From an uncultured Craurococcus sp. (GTDB lineage: Bacteria; Pseudomonadota; Alphaproteobacteria; Acetobacterales; Acetobacteraceae), in assembly GCA_902805545.1 (NCBI GenBank), contig CADCTD010000139.1, positions 1-46,455 on the forward strand: 46,455 bases of DNA, written 5' to 3'. The notes under the pieces are model-generated. The model was not told where the DNA came from. It searched no databases and was given only the letters and a program-made list of their open reading frames with translations. This document shows positions 34,761 to 43,927 of this stretch, in pieces (the first letter of the stretch is position 1; each line of letters opens with the position of its first letter). The translations under genes and the position numbers were made by a program.

Positions 34761-36292
34761 CACCGGGGCCCGGCGCTGGCGACCCTGGTGCGCCCGGCAT
34801 CGAGGGCGCGGGCATAGGCCTCGTCCAGCCCGTAGATGTCGGGGCGGAGGTGGACCTGGCCGCGCTCCACCCGCACCGTCGAGTAGTGCAGGCGGACCGG
34901 AATGCCACGCGGCAAGGCGAGGCCGGTGGTGACGCGGCTGGCCAGCACCCGGTCGGCCCGGGCGCGGTCCCAGCCGGGCGTGCCCTGCAGCAGGGCATCC
35001 AGCAGCTCCATCGGCTTCTCGAGGCGGATGCAGCCCGAGGAGAAGGCACGGTCGGGGCGGCGGAAGAGGTGCCGCTCGGGCGTGTCGTGCATATAGATGT
35101 CCTCGGTATTCGGCATGATGAATTTGATGCGGCCGAGGGCGTTGATATCGCCGGCGTCCTGCCGGATGACATAGGGAAAACGTTGCGGATTGATCGATGC
35201 CCAGTTGATGGTGGTCGGGTCGACCTCCACCCGCTGGCCCTCGACATAGCTGTAGACGCGGAAGCCCTTCTCCATCATCGCGCGCGGGTCGCGGCGGAAG
35301 CGGGGCAACAGGTCCTCCCGCGCATTGCGCTCGGGCACGCCCCATTGCGGGTTGAACTGCACGGCATTGAGCCGGACCTGGAGCATCGGCGTGGCGCGGG
35401 CGGGCTTGCCGACGATCACGGCCATCTCGAGCAGGGTGCGGCCGCCCTCGGCCATGGTGAACTGCTGGAAGGGGATGTTGACCTCGATATGCCGCTCGGC
35501 CGGCGCCGGGGCGGCGGCGCGGCGCATGTCGAGGGCGACGCGGAGCTGGCGGAGGGTTGCCTCGGCCGGGCGGTTGAGCGCGGCGAAGGTGAGGCGGCCG
35601 ATGCGGCCATCGGCCTCCAGCCCCTCGGCGGCCTGGAAGCGGCGGGCGGCGGCGACCAGGGGCTCGTCATAGGTCTCGCCCGAGCCGGGGGCGGCGGCCA
35701 GCGCCGCGTCGGTCAGGATCAGGCGGGCGCGGAGGGCGGGGACGCGGAGCGGGTCCGTGGCGCCGGGCTCCAGCGCATCCGTGCCGTTGGTGGGCGGCAC
35801 GGGGGGGAAGCCGCCGGCGGCGACGCGGGCGCGGGCCGCGGCAAGCGCCCGCTTCAGCGTGGCGGCCTCGGGCGACAAGAGGGCCGCGCGGTCGATCAAC
35901 GCGGCGGGGTCGGAGGTCGACTGCAGCTCGGTGAGCCAGGGGCCGAGCGGGGTCGCGGCGGTGTCGCGGCGGAGGTCGGGTCGGTTCGGCAGCTCATGGA
36001 CGCGGCCGTGGAGCAGGTCCGAAAGGGCGGCGATGGAGGCGCGGAGCAGGGCGGATTGCCAGGCGGCAGGGTCGCGCTCCGCCTCGGCATCGGCGGGGAT
36101 GGCGTAGGCGCGGGGGTCGAGCCCGTCCTCCTCCAGCCGGCGGAGGCGGTCGGCCAGGCGGAGCAGCGCCGGGTTGGGCGCGGCCTGGGCGACCACCATC
36201 GGGCCTGCCGGGCCGCCGGGCGGGCGGGTGGCAAGGGCCGGGGCGGCGAGGGTCAGGCTGCCGAGGCAGGCCATGGTGATGATTGCGCGCAC
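34760..36292 (-). CDS. L,D-transpeptidase (YcbB-like)
   Basis: About 510 residues. A GTG at 36292 starts a good signal peptide (RAIITMACLGSLTLAAPALA); a GTG at 36370 would add 26 residues without a leader. An N-terminal region of about 200 residues is followed by a peptidoglycan-binding domain (about 205-245, VAAARRFQAAEGLEADGRIG). The YkuD catalytic domain follows, with YMHDTPERHLF (His402) and FSSGCIRLEKP (nucleophile Cys421). The order matches YcbB/LdtD enzymes, which make 3-3 mDAP cross-links insensitive to most beta-lactams. Overlaps the DUF882 gene. Substrates of MepA would be produced here. Confidence 0.92.
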   Translation of the reverse strand: MRAIITMACLGSLTLAAPALATRPPGGPAGPMVVAQAAPNPALLRLADRLRRLEEDGLDPRAYAIPADAEAERDPAAWQSALLRASIAALSDLLHGRVHELPNRPDLRRDTAATPLGPWLTELQSTSDPAALIDRAALLSPEAATLKRALAAARARVAAGGFPPVPPTNGTDALEPGATDPLRVPALRARLILTDAALAAAPGSGETYDEPLVAAARRFQAAEGLEADGRIGRLTFAALNRPAEATLRQLRVALDMRRAAAPAPAERHIEVNIPFQQFTMAEGGRTLLEMAVIVGKPARATPMLQVRLNAVQFNPQWGVPERNAREDLLPRFRRDPRAMMEKGFRVYSYVEGQRVEVDPTTINWASINPQRFPYVIRQDAGDINALGRIKFIMPNTEDIYMHDTPERHLFRRPDRAFSSGCIRLEKPMELLDALLQGTPGWDRARADRVLASRVTTGLALPRGIPVRLHYSTVRVERGQVHLRPDIYGLDEAYARALDAGRTRVASAGPR

Positions 36293-36414
36293 GATGCATG
36301 GATACAATGCGGCGCGCGACGGCGCCAAGGCTTCCGACGAAACAGGGTTGAACAGGGCGGGGCGCCGCACAACCTTGGCGCTGCGGCCTCACCGGACGGG
36401 ACACGGCGCAGGCG

Positions 36415-36773
36415 TCACCGCGGCCGCGCCGGCCAGCCGATGCGGATGAGGGTGCCGTCCGGGCCGTTCACGGCGAATTCGTACATGCCCCAGGGCTTGT
36501 CGCCCGGGCCGCCGCCGATCACCTCGCCGGCGAGGGCGGCGGCGGCGGCATCCACATCCTCGCGGTAGAGGTAGAGGCCGAAGGGGTTGCGGCCGGGCAC
36601 AAGCCAGCCCTCGGCGGCCCGGTTGAGATGGACGGTGCCACCCCCCTGCCATCGGCGAGGATCCGGTAGTCCTCGGGCCCGCGCGAGACGCGGGTGAAGC
36701 CGAGGCGGGCGAAGAAGGCCTCGGCGGCGTCGAGGTCGGTGCAGGGCAGGATCGCCGCGACATGGTGGTTCAT
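36415..36773 (-). pseudogene. VOC/glyoxalase-like gene broken by a one-base frameshift
   Basis: The N-terminal part (MNHHVAAILPCTDLDAAEAF, through RLGFTRVSRGPEDYRILADG) is in one frame from the ATG at 36773. The C-terminal part (GGTVHLNRAAEGWLVPGRNP, through YEFAVNGPDGTLIRIGW) is in another frame ending at 36415. Together they make one complete dioxygenase/glyoxalase-superfamily domain of about 120 residues. The switch falls at a run of six C (plus strand 36641-36646); a seventh would restore one continuous frame. It could be a true pseudogene, a slippage-variable gene or a sequencing error. Intact relatives bind bleomycin-like drugs or small metabolites. Confidence 0.8.
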
Positions 36774-36844
36774 GGTCCCGCTCCTCGATTGACGCCCGGC
36801 CGGGAGCGGGCGAGCCTCCCCTGCCCTGCCGGGAGGATGCATCC

Positions 36845-38185
36845 ATGAGCCCGCTCGATCAAAACCTCTTTCGGAACAGCGACCTCGATGCGGCGCTCGC
36901 CGAGGCGAAGGCGGCCTATGCCGCGGCCAGGCCAGGGAGCGCGGCGATCCATGAGCGGGCGCGGGCGGTGATGCCGGGCGGCAACACGCGGACGGTGCTG
37001 TTCTACACCCCCTTCCCCACCGCCATGGTGCGCGGCGAGGGCTGCCGGCTCTGGGACGCGGATGGGCGCGAGTATCTCGACCTGCTCGGCGAGTATTCGG
37101 CGGGGCTGTTCGGCCATTCCGAGCGGCGGATCATCGATGCGGTGAAGGCGGCGCTCGATGGCGGGATCAACCTCGCCTCGGTCGGCGAGGCGGAGGGCCG
37201 GCTGGCCTCGCTGGTCGTCGGGCGCTTCCCCTCGATCGAGATGGTGCGCTTCACCAATAGCGGGACCGAGGCGAACCTGATGGCGCTGGCCGCGGCGCGG
37301 GGCTTCACCGGGCGGGTGAAGACGATGGTGATGCGCGGCGGCTACCACGGCGGCGTCCTGACCTTCGGCAGCGAGCGGAATCCGGTGAACGTGCCGATCC
37401 CGCTGGCCTTCACCGACTACAACGACCCCGAGGCGGCGATGCGGGACGTGCTCGCCGAGGGCGAGGCGCTCGCCGCGGTGCTGGTGGAGCCGATGCTGGG
37501 CTCGGGCGGCTGCATCCCGGCCTCGCCCGCCTTCCTCGAAGCGCTCAGGGAGGCGACGCGGCGGACGGGGGCGGTGCTGATCTTCGACGAGGTGATGACC
37601 AGCCGCCACGCGCGGGGCGGGCTGCAGGAGCGCTTCGGCATCACCCCGGACATGACGACGCTCGGGAAGTACATGGCGGGCGGGATGAGCTTCGGCGCCT
37701 TCGGCGGCCGGGCCGAGATCATGGCGGTGTTCGACGCGCACCGGCCGGGGGCGCTGCCGCATGCCGGGACCTTCAACAACAATGTCTGGTCGATGGCGGC
37801 CGGCTGCGTCGCGCTCGGGGAGATCTTCGACGGGGCGGCGGCGGAGGCGCTCCATGCGCGGGGCGAGGCGCTGCGGGAGGCGCTGAATGCCGTCTGCCTC
37901 CGGGCGGGGGTGCCGATGCAGTTCACCGGGATCGGCTCCATGCTCAACGTGCATTTCCGCGGCGGCGTGGTGGACCGGCCCTACCAGGCGAGCGCGCCGG
38001 AGGAGAGGCTGCGCGAATTGTTCTTCTTCGACATGCTCGAGGCGGGGATCTACCTGGCGCGGCGGGGCATGGCGGCGCTCAGCCTGCCGGTCGGCGAGGC
38101 GGACTGCGCGCGTTACGTGGCGGCGGTGGAGGAGTTCGCCGCGGCGCGGCAACCGCTGCTGGCCGAAGCGGGCGGGGCGGCGTAG
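36845..38185 (+). CDS. Class III aminotransferase, glutamate-1-semialdehyde aminomutase-like
   Basis: A 446-residue PLP enzyme. Signatures are MPGGNTRTVLFYTPFPTAMV, FTNSGTEANLMALAAAR (phosphate-binding), VLIFDEVMTSRHARGGLQ with Asp248, and GKYMAGGMSFGAFGG with the PLP lysine Lys275. It resembles HemL in layout, but the sequence around the active site and the neighbours (SDR, proline catabolism genes) suggest a catabolic or secondary-metabolite aminotransferase rather than tetrapyrrole synthesis. Substrate not predictable. The downstream SDR starts 35 bases after its stop, so both are probably one unit. Confidence 0.88.
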   Translation: MSPLDQNLFRNSDLDAALAEAKAAYAAARPGSAAIHERARAVMPGGNTRTVLFYTPFPTAMVRGEGCRLWDADGREYLDLLGEYSAGLFGHSERRIIDAVKAALDGGINLASVGEAEGRLASLVVGRFPSIEMVRFTNSGTEANLMALAAARGFTGRVKTMVMRGGYHGGVLTFGSERNPVNVPIPLAFTDYNDPEAAMRDVLAEGEALAAVLVEPMLGSGGCIPASPAFLEALREATRRTGAVLIFDEVMTSRHARGGLQERFGITPDMTTLGKYMAGGMSFGAFGGRAEIMAVFDAHRPGALPHAGTFNNNVWSMAAGCVALGEIFDGAAAEALHARGEALREALNAVCLRAGVPMQFTGIGSMLNVHFRGGVVDRPYQASAPEERLRELFFFDMLEAGIYLARRGMAALSLPVGEADCARYVAAVEEFAAARQPLLAEAGGAA

Positions 38186-38220
38186 CCTGCCCTCTCGGAC
38201 CCGCAGAGAGAGTACGCCCG

Positions 38221-39000
38221 ATGTCGATGCCAACCCCCGTGGTCCGCCATACGCCCAACCAGGGGCGGCGCGTGCTGCTGCTGACCGGCGCCTCCCGCGG
38301 GATCGGCCATGCGACCGTCAAGGTGTTCTCGGCCGCCGGGTGGCGCGTCGTCACCGTCTCGCGCCAGCCCTTCCCCGAGGAGTGCCCCTGGGAGATGGGG
38401 CCGGAGGACCACATCCAGGCCGATCTCTCGGATGCGAACGACACGGTGCGGGCGATCGGGGAGATCCGCGAGCGCCTGGTCCCGGATGGCGGGCGGCTGG
38501 ATGCGCTGGTCAACAATGCCGGCATCTCGCCGAAGGGGCCGGGCGGGGCGCGGCTCGGCACGATCAACACGGCGATCGACGACTGGAAATGGGTCTTCCA
38601 GGTGAATTTCTTCTCCTCGATCATGCTGGCGCGCGGGCTGGTGGAGGAGCTGCAGCAGACCAAGGGGGCAGTGGTCAACGTGACCTCCATCGCCGGCAGC
38701 AAGGTGCATCCCTTCGCCGGCGCGGCCTATGCGACCTCGAAGGCGGCGCTGATGTCGCTGACGCGGGAGATGGCGCACGACTTCGGGCCGCTCGGCATCC
38801 GCGTGAACGCCATCTCGCCGGGGGAGATCGACACCTCGATCCTGTCGCCGGGGACGGAGAAGATCGTCGAGGAGCAGATCCCGATGCGGCGGCTCGGCAA
38901 GCCGGCGGAGGTGGCGAAGGCGATCTACTTCCTCTGCTCGGATGCGTCCTCCTACGTGAACGGGGCGGAGATCCACATCAACGGCGGGCAGCACGTCTAG
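38221..39000 (+). CDS. Short-chain dehydrogenase/reductase (SDR)
   Basis: A 259-residue classical SDR. The cofactor motif is TGASRGIG (22-29), with the acidic/basic discriminator region VVTVSRQP that favours NADP (inference). The structural NNAG is at 98-101. The catalytic triad is Ser156, Tyr170 and Lys174 (VTSIAGSKVHPF, AYATSK). A C-terminal NGAEIHINGGQHV closes the fold. It probably works with the aminotransferase upstream, for example on a keto product. It converges on the putA gene with a 3-base gap. Confidence 0.92.
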   Translation: MSMPTPVVRHTPNQGRRVLLLTGASRGIGHATVKVFSAAGWRVVTVSRQPFPEECPWEMGPEDHIQADLSDANDTVRAIGEIRERLVPDGGRLDALVNNAGISPKGPGGARLGTINTAIDDWKWVFQVNFFSSIMLARGLVEELQQTKGAVVNVTSIAGSKVHPFAGAAYATSKAALMSLTREMAHDFGPLGIRVNAISPGEIDTSILSPGTEKIVEEQIPMRRLGKPAEVAKAIYFLCSDASSYVNGAEIHINGGQHV

Positions 39001-39003
39001 GCC

Positions 39004-42000
39004 CTAGCCAAGCGTCATCAGGCTCGCATTGCCGCCGGCGGCGGCGGTGTTCGTGCTGGTGCAGCGCTCGGTGAGCAGGAATTCGAGCGGGTAGCCCGCG
39101 GGCCCGGGCATCAGCACGGGGCGGATGGGGCCAGGCCAGGCGGCGGCCAGGCGGCTGACCGGGCCGGGGTCGGCGTCGCAGAGGATGGCGTCGCAGGCTG
39201 CAGGGTCGGTCGCCGGGCGGATGCGGGGATGCGGCGGCGCGGGCATGCCGGGCGGCAGCAGGGCCTCGTTGCCGGTGGCCAGCGCGGCGCCGATCTGGAG
39301 GAAGAGCGCCTCCTCCGTCGCTGCGGTGCAGAGGATGCGGCCCCTCGGCGCGAGGCTGTAGCGGTTGGCCTCGCCGACCGGGCCGGGCAGCTCGATCGAG
39401 AGGCCGAGGCGGGTCCCGCGGGACTGCCGCTCGCAGGCGGCGGCGGCCTCGGCATGGCCCTCGGCGCGGAGCCAGGCCTGCCAAGCGAGCGCCTCGGGCG
39501 GCGCGGGTTGCGCGGGCAGGGCGGGCTCGGCCGGGGCTTCGGCGAGGAGGCGGCGGAGGTAGAGGGGGCCGCCGGCCTTGGGGCCCGTCCCCGACAGGCC
39601 ATGGCCGCCGAAGGGCTGCACGCCGACCACGGCGCCGATCAGGTTGCGGTTCACATAGAGATTGCCGGCGGCGCTGCGGGCGGCGAGGCGCTTGATCGTC
39701 TCGTCGACGCGGGAATGGATGCCGAAGGTGAGGCCGTAGCCGGTGGCATTCACCGCATCGACGGTGCGGGCCAGGGCGTCGCGCGGGATGCGGAGGAGAT
39801 GGAGGACGGGGCCGAAGACCTCCTCCGTCACTTCGTCCAGGCTGTCGATCCCGATGATGGTGGGCGGGACGAAGTGGCCGTCGAGCGGCGGCAGGGGCGG
39901 CTGGTGGATGCGGCGGCCGCGGGCCCGCATCGCCTCGACATGGGCGGCGATGCGGGCGGCGGCCTCGGCGCTGATGACGGGGCCGATATCGGTCGAGAGG
40001 CGGTCGGGGTTGCCGACCGAGAGCTCGGCGAGGGCGCCCTCCAGCATGGCCTGCACGCGGTCGGCGATGTCCTCCTGCAGGCAGAGGATGCGCAGCGCCG
40101 AGCAGCGCTGGCCGGCGCTGTCGAAGGCGGAGGCGAGGACATCGGCCACGACCTGCTCGGCGAGGGCGGAGCTGTCGACGACCAGCGCATTCTGCCCGCC
40201 GGTCTCGGCGATGAGGGGGATGGGATGCGTCGTGGTGCGCGCGGCGAGCGCGCGCTGGATGTGGCGGGCGACCTCCGTCGAGCCGGTGAAGACGACGCCC
40301 GCGATGCGCGGATCGGCGATGAGGGCGGCGCCCGTCTCGCCGGCGCCGGGGAGGAGGTGGAGCGCATCCTGCGGGATGCCGGCCTCGTGCAGCACGGCGG
40401 TGGCGAGGGCGGCGGTCAGCGGCGTCTCCTCGGCCGGCTTGGCGAGGACGGGGTTGCCGGCGGCGAGCGCGGCGGCGACCTGGCCGGTGAAGATGGCGAG
40501 CGGGAAGTTCCAGGGGCTGATGCAGGCGACGGGGCCGAGCGGGCAGGCCCCCTCCCCCAGCGTGCCGCGGGCCTCGGCGGCGTAGTAGCGGAGGAAGTCG
40601 ACGGCCTCGCGGACCTCGCCGATGGCGTTGGGGAGGGACTTGCCGGCCTCGCGGATGATGGCGGCGAGGAGGGCGGGCAGGCGGGCCTCCATCAGCGCGG
40701 CGGCGCGGTCGAGGCAGGCGGCGCGCCCGGCGGCGGCGGTGGCGGCCCTGGCCGAGGCGGCGGCGGCGGCGAGGGCGGCCTCGATGGCGGCGGGGCCGGG
40801 GGTGAAGGCGAGGCCGACCAAGTCGCCCGGATCGGCGGGGTTGTGGATCTCGCGCGGCGTGCCGTCCGCGGGGCCGGCCCGGAGCGGGGCGAGGCCATCG
40901 GCGAGGCGGCCGGCGAGGGCGGCCAGGCTCGGCTCGTCGGCGAGGTCGAGGCCGGTCGAGTTCAGCCGGCCCGGGGCGAAGAGGTCACGCGGGCGGGCGA
41001 TGGCGGGGTGGGGCGTCGGGTCCGCGGCGACCTCGGCGACGGGGTCGGCGGTCAGCGCCTCCACCGGCACCTCGGGGTCGGCGATGCGGTTGACGAAGGA
41101 GGAGTTGGCGCCGTTCTCGAGCAGGCGCCGGACGAGATAGGCGAGCAGCGTCTCATGCGTGCCGACGGGGGCGTAGATGCGGCAGGGGCGGTTCAGCTTC
41201 GTGCGCCCGACGACCTCGTCGTAGAGCGGCTCGCCCATGCCGTGCAGGCACTGGAACTCGTAGTCGCCGGGGCGGAACTCCTCGCCCGCCATGGTCATGA
41301 TGGCGGCGAGGGTCTGCGCGTTGTGCGTGGCGAATTGCGGGAAGACGGCGTCGCGCGCGTCGAGCAGGCGGCGGGCGCAGGCGAGGTAGGAGACATCCGT
41401 GTGGCGCTTGCGGGTGAAGACGGGGAAGTCCTCGAGCCCGTCCTGCTGGGCCCGCTTGATCTCGCTGTCCCAGTAGGCGCCCTTCACCAGGCGGAGCATC
41501 AGCCGGTGGCCGGTGCGGCGGGCGAGGTCGATCACCCAGTCCAGCACGAAGGGGGCGCGCCGCTGGTAGGCCTGGACGACGAAGCCGATGCCATCCCACC
41601 CCGCCAGCGCAGGGTCGGTGCAGAGGGCTTCGAGCAGGTCGAGGGAGAGGTCGAGGCGGTCGGCTTCCTCGGCGTCGATGTTGAGGCCGATGTCGTGGGC
41701 GCGGGCGAGATGGGCGAGCCGCGCGAGGCGCGGCAGGAGCTCGGCCATGACGCGGGCGCGCTGCGCATGGGTGTAGCGCGGGTGGAGGGCGGAGAGCTTG
41801 ATGGAGATGCCCGGGCCCTCGATCACGCCGCGGCCGGCGGAGGCGGCGCCGATGGCGGCGATCGCGCCCTCGTAGTCGCGGAGGTAGCGGGCGGCGTCCG
41901 CGGCGGTGGCGGCGGCCTCGCCGAGCATGTCGAAGGAGTGGCGGAAGCCGCGGGCCTCGGGCTTGCGGGCACGGGCGAGGGCCTCGGCGATGGTCTCGCC

Positions 42001-42549
42001 GGCGACGAAATGCTCGCCCATGAGGCGCATCGCCATGTCGATGCCCCGCCGGATCACCGGCTCGCCGCCGCGGGCGAGCAGGCGGGTGAGGGCCGAGGCG
42101 AGGCCGCTCTCCTGCGGCACCGCCGTCAGTCGCCCGGTGACCATCAGCCCCCAGGTCGCGGCATTGACGAAGAGCGAGGGGCTCTGGCCGAGATGGGCGC
42201 GCCAGTCGCCGCCCGCGAGCTTGTCGCGGATCAGGGCGTCGCGCGTCTCCGGGTCGGGGATGCGGAGCAGGGCCTCGGCGAGGCACATGAGTGCCACGCC
42301 CTCGGCGCTGGAGAGGCTGTATTCCTGGATCAGCCCCTCGACGCCGGCGCCGCCCGTCTTGCCGCGGAGTGCGAGGACGAGGCGGCGGGCCAGCGCCTCG
42401 GCGCGGGCGGCGGCCTCGGGGGGCAGGCGGGCGGCCTCGATCAGCGGGGCGAGGCAGTCCGGCTCGGCGCGGCGGGTGGCGGCGGCGATCGCCGCCCGCA
42501 GCGGCGGCAGCGGGCGAAGCTCGGCGGCGAGGGCGGCGAATGGGGGCAT
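39004..42549 (-). CDS. putA: Bifunctional proline dehydrogenase / L-glutamate gamma-semialdehyde dehydrogenase
   Basis: An 1181-residue enzyme that oxidises proline to glutamate in two steps. The FAD-dependent proline dehydrogenase barrel (about 170-480) shows LVKGAYWDSEIKRAQQDGL, FATHNAQTLA and YEFQCLHGMGEPLYDEVV. The aldehyde dehydrogenase part (about 560-1010) has SPWNFPLAIFTGQ, Glu782 in AETGGQNALV and catalytic Cys816 in SAGQRCSALR. A C-terminal domain with the family tail TNTAAAGGNASLMTLG follows. There is no N-terminal ribbon-helix-helix domain, so unlike E. coli PutA it cannot repress its own operon. The ATG overlaps the amidohydrolase stop (TGATG). Confidence 0.95.
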   Translation of the reverse strand: MPPFAALAAELRPLPPLRAAIAAATRRAEPDCLAPLIEAARLPPEAAARAEALARRLVLALRGKTGGAGVEGLIQEYSLSSAEGVALMCLAEALLRIPDPETRDALIRDKLAGGDWRAHLGQSPSLFVNAATWGLMVTGRLTAVPQESGLASALTRLLARGGEPVIRRGIDMAMRLMGEHFVAGETIAEALARARKPEARGFRHSFDMLGEAAATAADAARYLRDYEGAIAAIGAASAGRGVIEGPGISIKLSALHPRYTHAQRARVMAELLPRLARLAHLARAHDIGLNIDAEEADRLDLSLDLLEALCTDPALAGWDGIGFVVQAYQRRAPFVLDWVIDLARRTGHRLMLRLVKGAYWDSEIKRAQQDGLEDFPVFTRKRHTDVSYLACARRLLDARDAVFPQFATHNAQTLAAIMTMAGEEFRPGDYEFQCLHGMGEPLYDEVVGRTKLNRPCRIYAPVGTHETLLAYLVRRLLENGANSSFVNRIADPEVPVEALTADPVAEVAADPTPHPAIARPRDLFAPGRLNSTGLDLADEPSLAALAGRLADGLAPLRAGPADGTPREIHNPADPGDLVGLAFTPGPAAIEAALAAAAASARAATAAAGRAACLDRAAALMEARLPALLAAIIREAGKSLPNAIGEVREAVDFLRYYAAEARGTLGEGACPLGPVACISPWNFPLAIFTGQVAAALAAGNPVLAKPAEETPLTAALATAVLHEAGIPQDALHLLPGAGETGAALIADPRIAGVVFTGSTEVARHIQRALAARTTTHPIPLIAETGGQNALVVDSSALAEQVVADVLASAFDSAGQRCSALRILCLQEDIADRVQAMLEGALAELSVGNPDRLSTDIGPVISAEAAARIAAHVEAMRARGRRIHQPPLPPLDGHFVPPTIIGIDSLDEVTEEVFGPVLHLLRIPRDALARTVDAVNATGYGLTFGIHSRVDETIKRLAARSAAGNLYVNRNLIGAVVGVQPFGGHGLSGTGPKAGGPLYLRRLLAEAPAEPALPAQPAPPEALAWQAWLRAEGHAEAAAACERQSRGTRLGLSIELPGPVGEANRYSLAPRGRILCTAATEEALFLQIGAALATGNEALLPPGMPAPPHPRIRPATDPAACDAILCDADPGPVSRLAAAWPGPIRPVLMPGPAGYPLEFLLTERCTSTNTAAAGGNASLMTLG

Positions 42550-43775
42550 CAGGCGTGTTTTACCACCTCGCCGGCCTTCATGATGAGCGGCATGTGGCGG
42601 CCCTGGCCGGTCAGCAGGCGGAGGTCCTGCAGCGGGTCGCCGTCCACCGCGATCAGGTCGGCATGGGCGCCAGGGGCGACGCAGCCGATCTCGCCCTCCA
42701 TGCACAGCAGCTTCGCGGCGATATGGGTGGCGGAGGCGATGACCGACTGGGCCAGGAGGACGCGGCCGCGGATGATGAATTCCTCCGACTGGTGGCGCTG
42801 CATGGGGCCGAGCAGGTCCGTGCCGTAGGCCATCGGCAGGCCGGCCTCCTGCATGATGCGGAGCGAGTCCATGCCGGCGAGGCGGACATCGTCGACCTTG
42901 GCGACGGCCTCGGGGCCGATGCCGAGCGCCTCGCCCTCCTCCGAGAGCTTGTCGTAGGTGACGAGGGTCGGGACGGCGATGGCGCCGCGGGCGGCGGCGA
43001 GGCGGGCGGTTTCCGGCCCGATCAGGTTGCAGTGCTCGAGGGAGCGGACGCCGCATTCGACGGCGCGGCGGATCGCCGCATCCGTGTAGAGATGGGCGGA
43101 GACATAGGTGCCGGCATTCTCCGCCTCCTCGACGACGGCCAGCAGTTCCTCGCGGGAGAAGCCGAGGAAGTGGATCGGGTCGGTCGGCGAGGCGACGCCG
43201 CCATTCGCCATGATCTTGATGAAGCGGGCGCCGGCCTTGATCTCCTCCCGCGCCGCCTGGCGGATGGCGGGGACGCCGTCGCAGAGCCGGCCGAGGGCGC
43301 CGAGGCGGCGCTCGTAATCGGTCGGCCGGGCATCGTAGCGGCCGCGGAAGTCGCAATGCCCGCCGGTCTGGCTCAGCGCCTTGCCGGCGATGACGAGGCG
43401 CGGGGCGAGCACCGTGCCCTCCTCGATGGCGGCGACCTGGCCGTGATCGGCGCCGCCGACATCGCGCAGCGTGGTGAAGCCGCGCCGCAGCATCTCGCCC
43501 ATCAGCCGGATGGAGCGGGCCATGACCAGGCTGTCCGGCATGGCGGCGCAGCGGGCGAGGCTGGCATCGACGGCGACGACATGGACATGGGCGTCGATCA
43601 GCCCTGGCATCAGGATCCGGCCGGCGAGGTCGATGGTCTCGGCGCCGGCGGGGGCGCGGGCCGAGGCCGAGACCTCACGGATGCGGCCGTCCTCGATCAC
43701 GACGCCCTGGGGATCGGTCGGCTCGGGCGCGGTGCCGTCGACGATGCGCGCCTGAGCGAGGAAGAGGCTGGGCAT
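42549..43775 (-). CDS. cog1228 metal-dependent amidohydrolase (possible Xaa-Pro dipeptidase)
   Basis: A 408-residue amidohydrolase-superfamily enzyme with a two-metal TIM barrel. Ligands are visible as DAHVHV (63-65), Lys187 in FIKIMANGG (probably carboxylated), His228, His248 in SLEHCN and Asp320 in AYGTDL. Family members in cog1228 include prolidases and Xaa-Arg/Lys dipeptidases. The stop-start overlap with putA suggests that the released amino acid is proline. It starts with ATG 43775 in a 152-base divergent region; an upstream ATG at 43835 would add 20 residues. Cytoplasmic. Confidence 0.88.
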   Translation of the reverse strand: MPSLFLAQARIVDGTAPEPTDPQGVVIEDGRIREVSASARAPAGAETIDLAGRILMPGLIDAHVHVVAVDASLARCAAMPDSLVMARSIRLMGEMLRRGFTTLRDVGGADHGQVAAIEEGTVLAPRLVIAGKALSQTGGHCDFRGRYDARPTDYERRLGALGRLCDGVPAIRQAAREEIKAGARFIKIMANGGVASPTDPIHFLGFSREELLAVVEEAENAGTYVSAHLYTDAAIRRAVECGVRSLEHCNLIGPETARLAAARGAIAVPTLVTYDKLSEEGEALGIGPEAVAKVDDVRLAGMDSLRIMQEAGLPMAYGTDLLGPMQRHQSEEFIIRGRVLLAQSVIASATHIAAKLLCMEGEIGCVAPGAHADLIAVDGDPLQDLRLLTGQGRHMPLIMKAGEVVKHA

Positions 43776-43927
43776 GGGCGATCCTGTCCTGCGTCGTACA
43801 GGGCGAGAGAAAGGCCCGAAGAAACAAACATTCAAGCGTGTTTCGCGATATCAGAACGGAGCGTCCGGGCAACCGTCTCGCTTACGGAATGCTGGCATCC
43901 GCGGGGAGGTTATGGAAGCATCGCGGG
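43776..43927. promoter_or_regulatory. Divergent region between amidohydrolase-putA operon and a dehydroquinase-like gene
   Basis: A 152-base spacer with an AT-richer middle (about 43810-43870) and no gene. It must contain the promoter of the amidohydrolase-putA operon and that of the opposite gene. No operator repeat or confident promoter hexamers were found. A local proline-responsive regulator gene is not in the window. Confidence 0.4.

Noticed and set aside
39229-42828. A 1199-codon open frame on the plus strand
   Set aside because: Antisense to putA, repetitive Gly/Ala/Glu composition, no domain; a GC shadow.
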